From NCBI GenBank assembly GCA_000697355.1, contig JNEN01000750.1, positions 1 through 47,249 on the forward strand: a stretch of 47,249 nt of DNA. The letters are read 5' to 3'. Position numbers and translations under genes: made by a program. The notes beneath the pieces were generated by a model. The model saw only the letters and a program-made list of their open reading frames with translations, was not told the origin of the DNA and searched no databases. This DNA is from Syncephalastrum monosporum B8922. Its lineage: Eukaryota > Mucoromycota > Mucoromycetes > Mucorales > Syncephalastraceae. Below, one piece after another: positions 10,618 to 21,658 of the stretch (its first letter is position 1; the number at the start of each line of letters is the position of its first letter).

Positions 10618-11057
10618 ACGAGTTTCTTTGCCTCAGTGATTTTTCCCCGTCCGCGATCGACAAAAGAAAAAAAAAAAAAAAAGAAGAAAAAAGAAAAAAC
10701 CCTTGGTCTTTCATGTAGTCATCACTTCCTTATTTTCCCTGTTTTGTAATAGACATGCTGCATCCTATAAAGGGATATGGAAAGAAGTGGCGAAAAAAGA
10801 GAGTGTCAATCAACGAGGAGTGTTGGAAGGAAGGGGACAAGGGGGTTTTAGCCACTGGGCCGGTTTAATTTCGTTTTCGGCATGAATTTATAACCGCGCA
10901 GAGGAAGGAAGCGTTGCTTCTTGCTATTACCACAGATACCTTCTTTGCCGTGTGACAAAAGACCAGAAGAAAAAAAGCAACTTACACAAGCACATTCCAA
11001 CCTCCAGCCCCTCCCTCAGCACCCGCTCTTGATTGGGCTTGATTCCACCTTACAGTC
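10618..11057. other. Promoter/leader region of the cyclase-like gene
   Basis: It starts with an A-rich block (10665-10700), probably the 3' flank of the Tim17-family gene. A TTTATAA sequence at about 10888-10894 could be the core promoter of the downstream gene. No ORF of interest. Confidence 0.35.
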
Positions 11058-14000
11058 ATGTTCAACATTTCTCCATATATTGCAAAAGCAAGTATTCCAT
11101 CACTTGCTTTTCCAGAACAAGCAAAAAGCTTAAACTCACCTTCCTCTGTAATCAGTATGTGCGATCGTTGCATGCCATTCAGGACCAGCTGGAGGTGCCC
11201 TATAGCCATACGCAATTTGGTGTTGTCCTCATGGTCGACGTCGTTGGTAAGTCTCTTTGTTGTCCAGCCGCACCACAACTTATGCAAACAACCCTCGGAC
11301 TGTATTGTAGGCTTCAGCACGGTATGCAAACGCATGATAGTAATTTTGCATCAGCACGGGAGACTTACATTCAATTGCTTACTAGTTGACGACCCTTGCG
11401 ACCGAAAAGGGTGAGTCAGGTGCCGAGGCGATCGCATTGGAAATCGGTGCTTACATGGGTGAAGTGAGTGCTCTGTCTGCAATCAACGTCATATTACTCA
11501 TCCATCGATCCGTCTTCTTTGTTTTTTATTCAGTGCATTCAAATCATCGAGTTTTTCGGGGGTGATGTTGTCAAGGTAACATATCCGCTTGTTAGGATAC
11601 AATAGCCGAACCTAACCTATCTCGTATGTCACTTAGTTTCTTGGCGACGCCGTGCTGGTCAGTTTTCAGCCCAACCTGACCGAGCAAGCCTCAAGCGACG
11701 CTATTTCCGAACTGGACGAGACAAAAGGCACATCACAGCGCCACATCAACGTCCTCGTCCGACGCGCCGTTGAATGCGGTCTGCAGCTCCTCGCCCGCCT
11801 CTCGCACTACCGCGTCTACCTCACCGCCGAAGAACGCACCAAGCATCGCAACTCGGTAGGCGAGATTGATCGACACCAAGCACGTGGCACCAAAGGGCAG
11901 CGCTTCAATCTCTTTGAAGGCAGCCAGAGCTCCTCGAGCGACGACCAAAACTCGAATAGCGATGCACGACGCGACTCCTCCAGAAACGACACGCCCTTGA
12001 ATCCTTACCAGGACGTCGACAGCGAATACGTGAATGAATACTCCGTAGCATTTGATATCTGGAACTGTATACCTTTTCTAAAGCGACGAAAAAACCGGCA
12101 AAACAAGGTCAACATCCGCCGTCCAAGCGAGGAGAGCGATTCGAGCGGTCCTGATTTGAATGCGATCGACTTGGAACTCCACATTGCCGTCTCCTGCGGT
12201 GATATCACCAATGTAATCATTGGCGAGATGGAGCCGGACACGTCCACACGGAACAGCGGCGGCCGGTTTCCCAACGGCCTCTCGGGGGGCAACACTAGCA
12301 ACTCGAGCAAGCGAGAAAGTAATCGATTCTCGCGCATAAGCGCCAAGGAGCTCGACGCCATCAACAGCTATTTTCTCGAGTACACCGGTCGCCTTGAGTA
12401 TGCCATCTGTGGCCCGGCGGTCGAGTCCCTTGAGGATTCGCTTTCGGCTGCCAAGGCCGGCGAGATGAGCATCACCCCCGAGGTGTATGATCTCATCCGA
12501 AAACAGTCCATTGACCTTACGTTTGAAAAACGCAAGCAGTTTTACATTGTCAAGAACAAGGAGCTCGGTCCTTCTCCCACCAACAAGGTCGGCGCGCTCC
12601 GCCACCACCACGGTGGCCAGCACCACCCCAAGACGAGCGATCCCAATGCAGGCTACCTCGCCGTTCGGCCCGAGCTCCAAAAGCAAGCGTCCAAACTCAA
12701 CATCGAGCCTCTGATACCACGCGTCCGCAACCAATCGCACCTTTACCTCTCGAACGAGATGAATCTCAACTATTACAAGTATGTGAACCGCAGCGCTTTA
12801 TACCGGCTGCAAAACAGCCCGGACGGCAATTTTCCCGCCCAGTTTCGCGATGTCACTGTCATGTTTGTCAGTCTCGGCCAACTCAACGTTGCTACGGCTG
12901 AGGGTCTTGAGATTGCTCAGCATGCGGCAGTCGTGGCTATGCAACTGCTTGTCAAATACGAAGGTAAGCTCCCTGGCTGGGGAGACCGGGCACAAAGGGG
13001 AGGTGCATGCAATGGCACTCATTGTTTCTAAAAACAGGCATGCTGCAGCAGTTCGCAGTGGACGATAAAGGTAAGTCTAGACAAATAAGGACTGTGCCAT
13101 TGTGAACGAAATGACCTCATGCCTGGCTGTGTAGGTGCCACCCTGCTAGCCGTGTTTGGCCTACCGCCCTTGTCACACGAGCGCGAAGCCGTGTTTGCCA
13201 GCAAGGCTGCCGTCGAACTGCGTGATCAATACCGACAACTGCCCCTGCCCGATTTTGCGATTGCCCTGTCGACCGGCATCGTCTTTAACGCTGTCCTCCC
13301 GCAGGGCAACCCCTACCGTCGGGACCCCAGCATCTCAGGCGATACCATCATCCTCGCCGTGCGCATGCTCAAATTCCCCTTTGCCAAGCACAGTGTGGTC
13401 TGCGATAGCGCGACGAAGCAGCAAGTCGGCGGTCTATGCGACTTTGAGGACCAGGGCGACAACTTTGTCAAGGGCAAGGTCAAACCCATCCAGATTTTCA
13501 AGATTGTCAAGTTTGGTGCGGGCAGCAAGACCAAGCGCATCTCGCTCCAAAACTTTGAACAAAGCGCAGATTTTATCGGCTATCGCCAGGAAATGGCAGC
13601 AGCTACAGACGTCATTGACGACTGGAATGAGGCACAGAACCACCATGTACTGATCATCTCTGGCCCGTCCGGTGTCGGGAAAAGCTTCTTTTGTCATGCA
13701 CTCAACAAGAACATTACATCTCAGGGTCTCGTGTCATGGTAGGTGTTTCTTTTTTTTTTTCTTTCCTTTGGATAAACTGCACAGATGCACTAACGCATAC
13801 CCTCTCACTTGATATAGCTGGTCGTCCTCTGCAGAAGGTATGTGGGCTCGAAAGGTCGATCATGATAGTACTCATTTTTTTATCCCTCTTTATAGTCGAG
13901 AAAAGCTCCAAGTACTATCTCGCCAAGAACCTCCTCCTCTCTCTCTTTGAGACCATCGACTCGGAGCAAATTCCCCCGAGTCCCAAACGTCGTGTGTCTT

Positions 14001-17000
14001 ATCTACATGCTTCGACTGGCCAAAGCAGCGATCTCTCGCCCGGGGACCGTACATCGAGCGTCTCGTCTTTATCAGCAGCGAGCACCGATCGACGCAACTG
14101 GTGCCACCGGATGATGTCCTATTCGTCCATGACGCGCTCCTTTTCGGGGAGTGGCTATAACGTTGACATGAACAATGAGCTCTCTGAGCTCATCACACGC
14201 TGCCTCGACAAGTGCGGTGAAGATCCGGATTTGCTACCCCTCTTCAAAGCCGCGTTTTCATCCATTGGTGAGACCAAGGAAAACAAGTATACCGTCAAGC
14301 TCGACGGACGTGCGCGCGATATTCTCTTGATAGGTGTCATTACGCGCATGGTCCGCTATGTCTCGGAGCATGTGGGTCTCGTACTCATCTGCGACGATGT
14401 CCAATGTAAGTAAAATGGATACGGTTTTGGTACAGAGAATGCTCACGAGGTTTGTCTTCTTAATTTTTCACTCAGGGGCGGATTCGGCATCCATCCGCGT
14501 ATTACAGCATATTCATGAGCAGTGTCAGCGGGTCATGCTCATTCTCGCGACGCGACCCATCCGCGACTATAATGCCACGTTTATCAACGATTTTACAAGG
14601 TCGGGATCACACAGCACGATCGAGTTGAATGGCCTGGGTGCAGATGAAATTGGCGAAATCATTCTCCAGACGTTTCAGTCAGCCGTGCACCGCGTCAGTC
14701 CAGAAATAGTCCGCGTCATACAGGTGAGAGAATACGATACAAAACAACAATAATCAGGTATTCATCGTTCATTAGAAACGCACGGGTGGCAATCCGTTGT
14801 ATGTCAAAAACGTGGCCATTATCTTCAAAGACTTCAACCATGTGACGGTGGTCGACGGTGAGCTCGTACCGAGCTCCAACAAGTTTGATCTGGATGACCT
14901 TTTGGGAAACTTTGATTACAAGCGTATTATCAAGATGCAGTTTGACCGCCTTGATGCGAGCTTCCAAGAATTTCTCACTGTAGGCATCTCATCGGATTCT
15001 CTTATTCCTGACTAACCTTTATTTTTACTAGGTCGCGAGCTGTCTCGAGCAATATTTCACCATTTACGAAGTCGAGGCCGTCATCAAGCCGAATAACAAT
15101 GTCTTTTTAGACAAAGATGCACACAAAATTTCCGAGCGTCTACAACGCTACGACGTGTATCATTTCCTGCAGCGCATTGACGGCAGCAGCAATACGCAAG
15201 ATAACGACATTGCTGTCTACACGTTTTCGCACAGCACCATTCCGGACAGTATCTACGACATGGTCTCGTACGAGACCCGTATTCTTCTCCACCAGCTCCT
15301 CGCGCGCTACTATGAGAGCCAGCTCACGCGTGAAAATTACCCTGAGCTCCTCAACAAGGTCACACGCCATTACATGAAGACGGACGCGCACGGAAAGCAG
15401 CTCTACTACCTTGAAGAGCTCGCGGCGCTCAACATCAAGACCTACCTACTGCCGGAGGCGACGTCCAACTTGCAGGCTATTGTCAAGATCCTCGAGACAA
15501 ACGAGAACCTCGCTGCCCAGTTTGGCCGCGTCCACCGCTCTGATATCTATCGGCAGCTGGGTATGTGCTACACGATGCGGACGAAACTCAACGAGGGCGA
15601 ACGGTATCTCTACATGGCACTGGACGCGCTCGGCGAACCCTGGCCGCGGAGTGACCTTGAGTTCTTGTACAAGTTTTGGGCCAACCGCGTTACGCAGTAC
15701 CAGCACCGCCGGTGGGGCACGCTTCAAAAATACTCCAATTCGAAAAAGAAGGTGCTCTGGCACCGCGTCGTGCAAATCATGGTGCAGCTCTCCAACATCT
15801 ACTTTTACACCGGCAAGGGCCGTTCCTTTGTCTACACCTGCCTCATCGGTCTCAACGCATGCGAACGTCTCGGCGAGGTTGGGCCCAATTATACCCTCTT
15901 CTTGGCCCGCAACTCACTCCTGTGCTGGCTGAACGACCAAAAGGAACACAGTATCTTTTATATCACCCAAGCCCTTCGGCACATGGACGAAAAGAACGAC
16001 TCGGGTACGCTCACCATCTGTGCCTTTCTCTGCTTTGCGGCTGGCAAGTTTAACAATGCGCGCGAGCTGCTCTACCAGTCGGTGCAGGCTGTCAAGACCC
16101 TCGGCGTCATCACCGACTGCCAGGCGTTTTATCGCTCCGTTGGCTTACTCGTTACGATGCGGATCTTTGAAGGCACACTCGACAACTCGCCGGAGGACCT
16201 GCTGCTGCTCAAGCAGATGGCCGACACAGCCCACAGCAACGGCGACTATGAGGCAGAGATTTGGCTGGGCGTGTATAACATCGGCAACGCGGTCATCATG
16301 GACCGTCTGAGGGACTGCGAGCCGTTCGTGACGCTTCTCGAAGCGCATCTTAAGCAGGCGGCGGACTACAATCGGATTGCGATCCATGGTGCCCTGGTGG
16401 CCTACTATGCGCGCTCGTCCAACTATGAATATGCTCGACGACACATCCGGAGCCTCGTCGCCATCCTGCCTTCGTTGACGGTGACGCCCAACATCTTTCC
16501 GATCTTTGGCCTCATCTTCGCCACTATGGGGCTCTATCGCTTGATCGAGGACGAGCAAGTCGATCTCGTCTCGGCGGACGACGCCAAAAACTATGACCGG
16601 TTCAATCTTGGCGTCGCACGCATCAATCACGCGTTTCAGCAAGTCAAATTCTGGGAATTCACGCAACCCTGCCTGTATCTTGCTCGCGCCCTACCCTACA
16701 TCAGCACGGGCCGCACTGTGGAAGGCTATATGGTCCTGCGGCACGGCATTTTCGAGATGCACTTCATCCAAGAAATCCGCTTCCTCAAATCCTATTACTG
16801 GGCCAGCCTCGGCAAGTACGCGTTCACACCATCCGACCGGATCGAATGGACCAACCGCGCTCGTGCCGACTTTGACTCGCTCGGTATACCGTCCCATATC
16901 TACTGCAACCCTGACCCGGCCAACTGCTACTCGTACGGCAAGCCTGCCGACCTCTGTGCGCCTTCGGGTAGTACGACCACCACCGTGGCCGCCACACCCC

Positions 17001-17092
17001 AGCACCGGGGCAGTACCGGCAGCGTCAACATCGTCTCGCACTCGCACGACACGTCGGCGAGCAGTAGTAATGAAAATAGCAGCAGAAGTTAA
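11058..17092 (+). CDS. Soluble adenylyl cyclase (ADCY10)-like protein, class III, 1752 aa
   Basis: Thirteen exons: 11058-11087, 11156-11246, 11311-11321, 11386-11463, 11534-11575, 11637-12963, 13038-13070, 13135-13738, 13818-13837, 13896-14405, 14476-14723, 14776-14979, 15032-17092; all phases agree. Intron 1 uses a GC donor (GCAAGT). Domain order matches animal soluble adenylyl cyclase: cyclase C1 (about 25-400), cyclase C2 (about 485-640), a P-loop NTPase (Walker A GPSGVGKS at 714-721, Walker B-like LICDDVQW at about 909-916), then about 800 residues of helical, TPR-like repeats. C1 has the metal-binding Asp38 and Asp88 (within FGGDVVKFLGDA). C2 has Arg614 at the transition-state position. 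C1 carries a low-complexity Ser/Asp/Asn-rich insert (about 130-260). It should make cAMP from ATP in the cytosol, but several active-site positions differ, so activity is uncertain. Confidence 0.85.
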
Positions 17093-17295
17093 ACCCTTCT
17101 TTCTTCTTGCCTCTCTTTGTTTCACCCTCCCCGCTCCCTTGTCTTGTTAATAGTTACACACACACACTCCTCAGGAGGAGAAGGTAGGAGCCCGTGGAAG
17201 GGTTTTACCTTTTCGTCACCTCCGCCTAGTAATCCAACTTGTAAAATATAATATTCTTTAGTCCCTTTCTGGATTCTCTTAGTAGCTACTCTGGA

Positions 17296-18331
17296 CTATT
17301 TGCTGTCGACGTAATACTTTTTGAGTTCCAGGTCCAGGCCAAAGCGGCGTCCTTTGTTGTAGATCATTTGCCAGAGAGTGCCTGCAAGCCAAAACGCGAG
17401 CACCCCCGCCAGCATCGCATAGACCTTGTTGTTCAGCTCATAGTGGATACGGTGCTCTTTGTTGGCATCCAGCATGGACCGGGGGCCGTTGACCATCCCC
17501 ACGTGGATGAACAAGTCCAGTCCGAGGAAGAAGAGGTAGCTGCCAAGGAAAGAGGTACAGATAATGACGCACATGAACTCGACGAGGAGCATGCCCACCA
17601 CGCAAGCGATGCCGAGACCGACACCGGTGAATTGGCGCGCGTAAATGTTGACCAGAATATGATCCGACTTCCAAGACCACAAGTAGAGGGAGATAAGGTA
17701 GCCGCTGACTGCTGTTCTCAGAAAATCAAAAACGAGGCATCAGTCGTCTGCGTCCTCTCTGCGCGAAACGAAAACTTACCTCCGAGTAGATAGATGGTTA
17801 GTTTCCAATATGTCATGGTGATGACAGCGAGGATAGCACCCGCACCGAAAGTGGCACACAGGAAAACAACGGGCGCATGGGGATAGCCCTCGTAGGGCTC
17901 TGCGGCGGTGAGCAGGACCCAGCAGAGCGTGGCTGGAAACAAGCAAATGAGTTGAGACGGAAACTGATATCTTTTATTGCCTGCGTGCTTACCTCCGGCG
18001 ATGAAACCCGTGGCTGCCATGGTGAAGATAAAGAAACGGAATGAGACAAAGATCAAAAAGAGGGCTAGCAGGATCAGGACTGTGCCCACGACGACCATGT
18101 GAGGTGGAATATAGCCATCCCAGTCGTCATATGGGTAATCTATGAAATGAGTATGTGTATGCATACGTTTTAGCTTGTTGCTTTGCCAGTGGGACTGATA
18201 TACTTGCCATAGTAATCTGTGCGATGCGGATGACCCCAGGTAGGGGTGGGCGTGGGAGAACACGAGAAGGATGTGCTGCTGGTCGTCGTGGTTGGTGGAT
18301 GCTTGTTAAACCAGAGCTGGTGTGTATCCAT
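17296..18331 (-). CDS. Multi-pass membrane protein, TM7S3/TM198-like DUF4203 family (279 aa)
   Basis: Four exons on the minus strand: 18331-18208, 17992 side joined as 18139-17993, 17932-17780 and 17711-17296; all introns are phase 1. Intron 1 has a GC donor (GCAAGT), because no GT donor keeps frame. The first 50 residues are rich in Thr, Ser, Pro and then Tyr/Asp. About seven hydrophobic helices follow, with Gly-rich packing ('GAGAILAVITMTYW', 'GVGLGIACVVGMLL') and a short cytosolic-type tail ending 'KKYYVDSK'. This is the pattern of the DUF4203/TMEM198-like family, whose biochemical role is poorly defined. The start at 18331 is the only ATG in frame; an upstream in-frame TTG at 18421 would add a hydrophobic segment but is not a standard start. 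The gene converges on the cyclase-like gene, 203 bp apart. Confidence 0.75.
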
Positions 18332-18766
18332 GACACAGAAAAGAAGTAATAAAAAAAAAAGGTAGTAGTCTGGGAAAGATACCACTCCACTCCAAGTGCT
18401 GACACTTCTTTTAACATTCAAATGGGACTGTTATGCTGTTGTACTGTTTTGATATGATACATGCAGACGCGTGTATCGCGGCGGATGGGTTCATTGTCTT
18501 GATTTCTTTCTCTTTCGGCTTTAGGGCGCGAGAGGATGCAATAGGCAGGCATCATAACAACATACCAAAGCATGAAAAAAAAATGAGAGCAGCCTCGTGC
18601 TCTTCCATGATAAGCAGAAAGAAGAACAAGAAAGTGGTAAAGGAGGTATTCCGCTTCGTTTCGGTGTCTGACAGCCAACGCGTGATCCTAGTTTTATTCT
18701 GTCGTATAAAATAGGCATGCGCGGAGTGCGCGAGGCGAGGTTGACAGCTTGTCTCGTTTTCGCGCC
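18332..18766. other. Divergent promoter region
   Basis: This 435-bp spacer separates the minus-strand DUF4203 gene from the plus-strand small membrane-protein gene and should hold both promoters. It contains a short A10 run (18351-18360). No coding signal. Confidence 0.45.
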
Positions 18767-19396
18767 ATGTCCGGTCAAGAAGAGATGCCAGAACGGCGAG
18801 AACTCAAGCACCGTCTTGCGAACTACACTCCCACCGAAGAAGAACGCTCGGTGATAAAGTCGGCCATCTTTGACGTGATTAACCTCTGTAAGGATTAAGA
18901 AGCGAGAACGAAACGGCCTTTCTGATTGACGTGTGCAATCACAGCTACGGTGGGTGCAGGCGCCCTCGGCATGTCCGGCCACCTCTGGAGTAAGACCTCA
19001 GTGAAGCATCGCTCGACGTGTCCATATGTATGATTCCGTTCTGTGCTTTAGGTAGATCGCGACCAAAGCGAACCGGGATTCCTACGATCTGTAAGTTTTG
19101 AACAGGGCTGTATGCGTGTTTTCGGTTCGTGTGTAACCTCAGTGGGCTGGCTAGTGGGCTTCTTCGCCGGATTGACGCTGGGTGGCATGATGGGCATGGA
19201 AAAGGGTATGCGCACGCTGCGGACCCATTTGCCACCCGACTCGACTCTTCTGGACATTATCCACTCCAACGATCGACTGCGCATGGAGCAAGTGTTCCCT
19301 GACGCACCACAGCCGCTGCCCAAGCAAGAAGACGCCTTGCTGTCAGATCAACAAGTCGAGCAGACCATTCATGACGAAGCAGCGTCTTCAAAGTAG
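18767..19396 (+). CDS. Small predicted two-helix membrane protein, possibly OCIA-like (152 aa)
   Basis: Four exons: 18767-18887, 18945-18989, 19052-19090 and 19143-19396, all with phase-1 junctions; choosing the later AG at 19054-19055 would break frame, which fixes the acceptor at 19050-19051. The N terminus is charged ('YTPTEEERSVIKS'). Two Gly/Ala-rich hydrophobic segments follow ('TVGAGALGMSGHLW' and 'LGWLVGFFAGLTLGGMMGM'), separated by a basic loop with 'SRPKRTG'. The C-terminal 60 residues are acidic and soluble. The layout recalls OCIA-domain mitochondrial proteins, but their ESFWYR-type motif is absent, so this is only a suggestion. Short exons of 45 and 39 bp make the gene easy to miss. 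Confidence 0.65.
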
Positions 19397-19478
19397 TAGC
19401 CTCATAGCACTCTTATTTCTTTTTTTTCTTTTCTGTTTTCTTTTGATTTTGTAGAGAAAATAGTACATCTCATTATAT

Positions 19479-21508
19479 TCAATCGGCCACGCTCTTGCGA
19501 CGATCTTTGGCAGTCGTGGAAGCTTTACGCGTGTGAGAGCTCGCGGATGAGTTGGTATCCTCCGTCTTGAAATCCTTCATTTGCTTGGTCACATCATCGA
19601 GCATCTCGGACGCCATCTGAAAGATCTCTGTGCCTTCCTTGTTGTACATGAGTGAGTTGCACAGCATCAGCACCACATCACGCTCGAACTCCACCGTTGT
19701 CCGGATATACTATCCAATCCATGACGTTCAGTACAATATCACCGCATCGAGGATCGCCCAAAGTTTACTTACACCATCCTTGATCCTGTTCTTTATCGTC
19801 TTGAGATCCATAGGGTACTTGATTACATCGTAATACATGGGTGCCGTCGACTCCTTGATGGGGTTCATGAACATGGCCCCGTTCTTGTGGTTAGAGATCT
19901 CACGCCACAGCGAGTTGGTGATCTTTTGCCATGATTTCTGCTGTCGTTCCTCATCTCGATTCCTCCGCTTCTCGGACGACAGCGACGTCGGTGTCGGCGC
20001 GTTGCTCTCGCTGCCTGTCACGCTCTCACTGCCTTCGCGCAGTATCGCCGGCGATGGGGTCGGGCCGTGAGTGGCATCGGGCGAGCCATATTCGGAGGGT
20101 GGCAAGTCGGGTTGCGCAGATTCTTCCTTCCGCGCCTCCTCTGCAGGTTCCATTTTGAGCGCTGCTGCTGATGCTGCTGCTGATGCTGCTGCAGGGGAGC
20201 TCGGTTCGGATTCGCCTGTCTTTTGACGTTTTGTGCTTTCCTCTTGTTCTTGTTCTTGTTCTTCCAGCTGAGGCGAGTGTCTGCGTTTCCTTTCAAGTGC
20301 TTCTCCTTCTCCTTCTTCTTCTCCTTTGTATACAGGCGTCGTCGCTTCAGAAGGCGGCGCGGTCTCTTCCTGACCTTTCAGCTCAGGGCTAGGCTCAGAC
20401 ACGGTGGGTTGCGAGGTCAGCACAGACGGCTGCGATTCGCCCATCTGGAGGTCCGCCTCGGTGGTAGCAGGTGCTGCTATATCGGCCTCGCCATGCTGTA
20501 CGGCTGCGATTGAAGCCGGTGTACTGGCGCTGAGTGTGGCCGGCGGTGTGACAGTGGTTGACGCGCTGATATGCTCCTCCGAAGGTTTGTAATGGTGCAC
20601 TTCGTCAATGGGTGCCTCGACGGGTTCAGGGTGGGTCTCCATGGGCTCGACGACGGGGACACTAATCCCTGTCTCTGCCTTGGAAACGGGAGGCTCTGCT
20701 TCGGTCAGAGCCGCTGCGGGTGGAGGAGAGGTAGTCGTCGGCGTCACTTCCATGGGCTCACCCCGGGTATCTTGAACTTTTTCTTCTGTTTCTGTCGCTG
20801 CCGTTGTTGCTGCAGGCACTTCTTGTGCTGCTGTCGCGCTTGTGTCTGGTTTTTCTTGGCCTGCTTCTGCAGGTGCTTCAGCGGTCTCAACAAGAGCATC
20901 CACTTGCGGGGCTCCTGGCTTCTTGGGCTGCTCTTGTTCTTTATGTGTTTCAGTCGGTGGGGGTGATGATGTTGAGGTTGGCTTCCCCGTGTTTTCGAGG
21001 TCAATACCCTGCTTCTCGAGCATCTCTTTGAATCTGTCGTCCCAGCGACCGGCGCGAATGTCGTTGATTTCCAAAACGATGTCTCTGAACTGATCCTCGT
21101 CTGCTTTAATCATTGCTTTTAGTTCGTCGACGCGCTGAGCATAGAGTTGTCGTGCGAGCTTAATGACAGGTGGCATGTCTTGCGCTAACGGGGTCGGATT
21201 CTGTCGTCTAAAACACGCGTTAGATTGTTACGAATGGTTGTGCGATCAGGTCTCACTTTTCGGCCTCTAGATCCTTGAGCATAATGTAGTATTGTAAAGA
21301 GCAGCTCTACGATGGCCCAGTGAGCAAGGCGCGCTTTCCATGGGTGGTCCTCACATACCTTTTGGCTATAGTAATCAGGTTCTCGATGTTTAAGCATGGG
21401 GTGCTGTCTGAGACGTCTTGCGATCTGAGCCCAGTTATCCTCACCCAGCTTGTAAACAGCCTGAGCGAGTATGAGCTTCTCAAGGACTGACCATTCAGGT
21501 GCGTCCAT
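19479..21508 (-). CDS. BRD8: BRD8-like bromodomain protein, NuA4 acetyltransferase subunit (621 aa)
   Basis: Four exons on the minus strand: 21508-21359, 21306-21257, 21207-19773 and 19709-19479. The N-terminal 50 residues form a SANT/Myb-like helix set ('EWSVLEKLILAQAV', 'NWAQIARRL') and end in 'YYSQK'. After splicing this continues 'SCSLQYYIML', matching the BRD8 pattern. A helical segment ('ARQLYAQRVDELKAMIK') follows. The middle is a long disordered, Pro/Glu/Ala/Thr-rich linker (about 120-470). The C terminus is a bromodomain (about 475-580) with 'PMDLKTIKNRIKDG' and 'LMLCNSLMYN', including the acetyl-lysine-binding Asn region. BRD8 (fission yeast Bdc1) belongs to the NuA4/TIP60 histone acetyltransferase complex in the nucleus. 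It is head-to-head with the VMS1 gene. Confidence 0.85.
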
Positions 21509-21658
21509 GAGTGAATGAGTGAAGAATAAGAATAAGAAAAAGAACAAATAGAAATAGATCAGGGTGCTTTTTTTTTTTTTTGTGAGCGTGCATTGAGCTC
21601 TGCAAATTTGAACTGACTTGCAAACAGCTTTGTCTGCCTCGACTCTTGCTTTTCCACC
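21509..21658. promoter_or_regulatory. Bidirectional promoter between BRD8-like and VMS1 genes
   Basis: Only 150 bp separate the two ATGs. It includes a T-run at about 21569-21581. Both leaders and both core promoters must fit here, so expression of the two genes may be linked. Confidence 0.5.

Noticed and set aside
15411..15932. 173-codon Arg/Ser-rich ORF on the plus strand
   Set aside because: Out-of-frame shadow of the last exon of the cyclase-like gene; composition is typical of shifted GC-rich codons.
17368..17793. 141-codon plus ORF
   Set aside because: Antisense shadow of the DUF4203 gene, whose splicing and membrane helices are clear.
18332..18421. Upstream extension of the DUF4203 protein giving a hydrophobic leader
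   Set aside because: The extension starts at TTG with a stop just before it; no ATG in frame.
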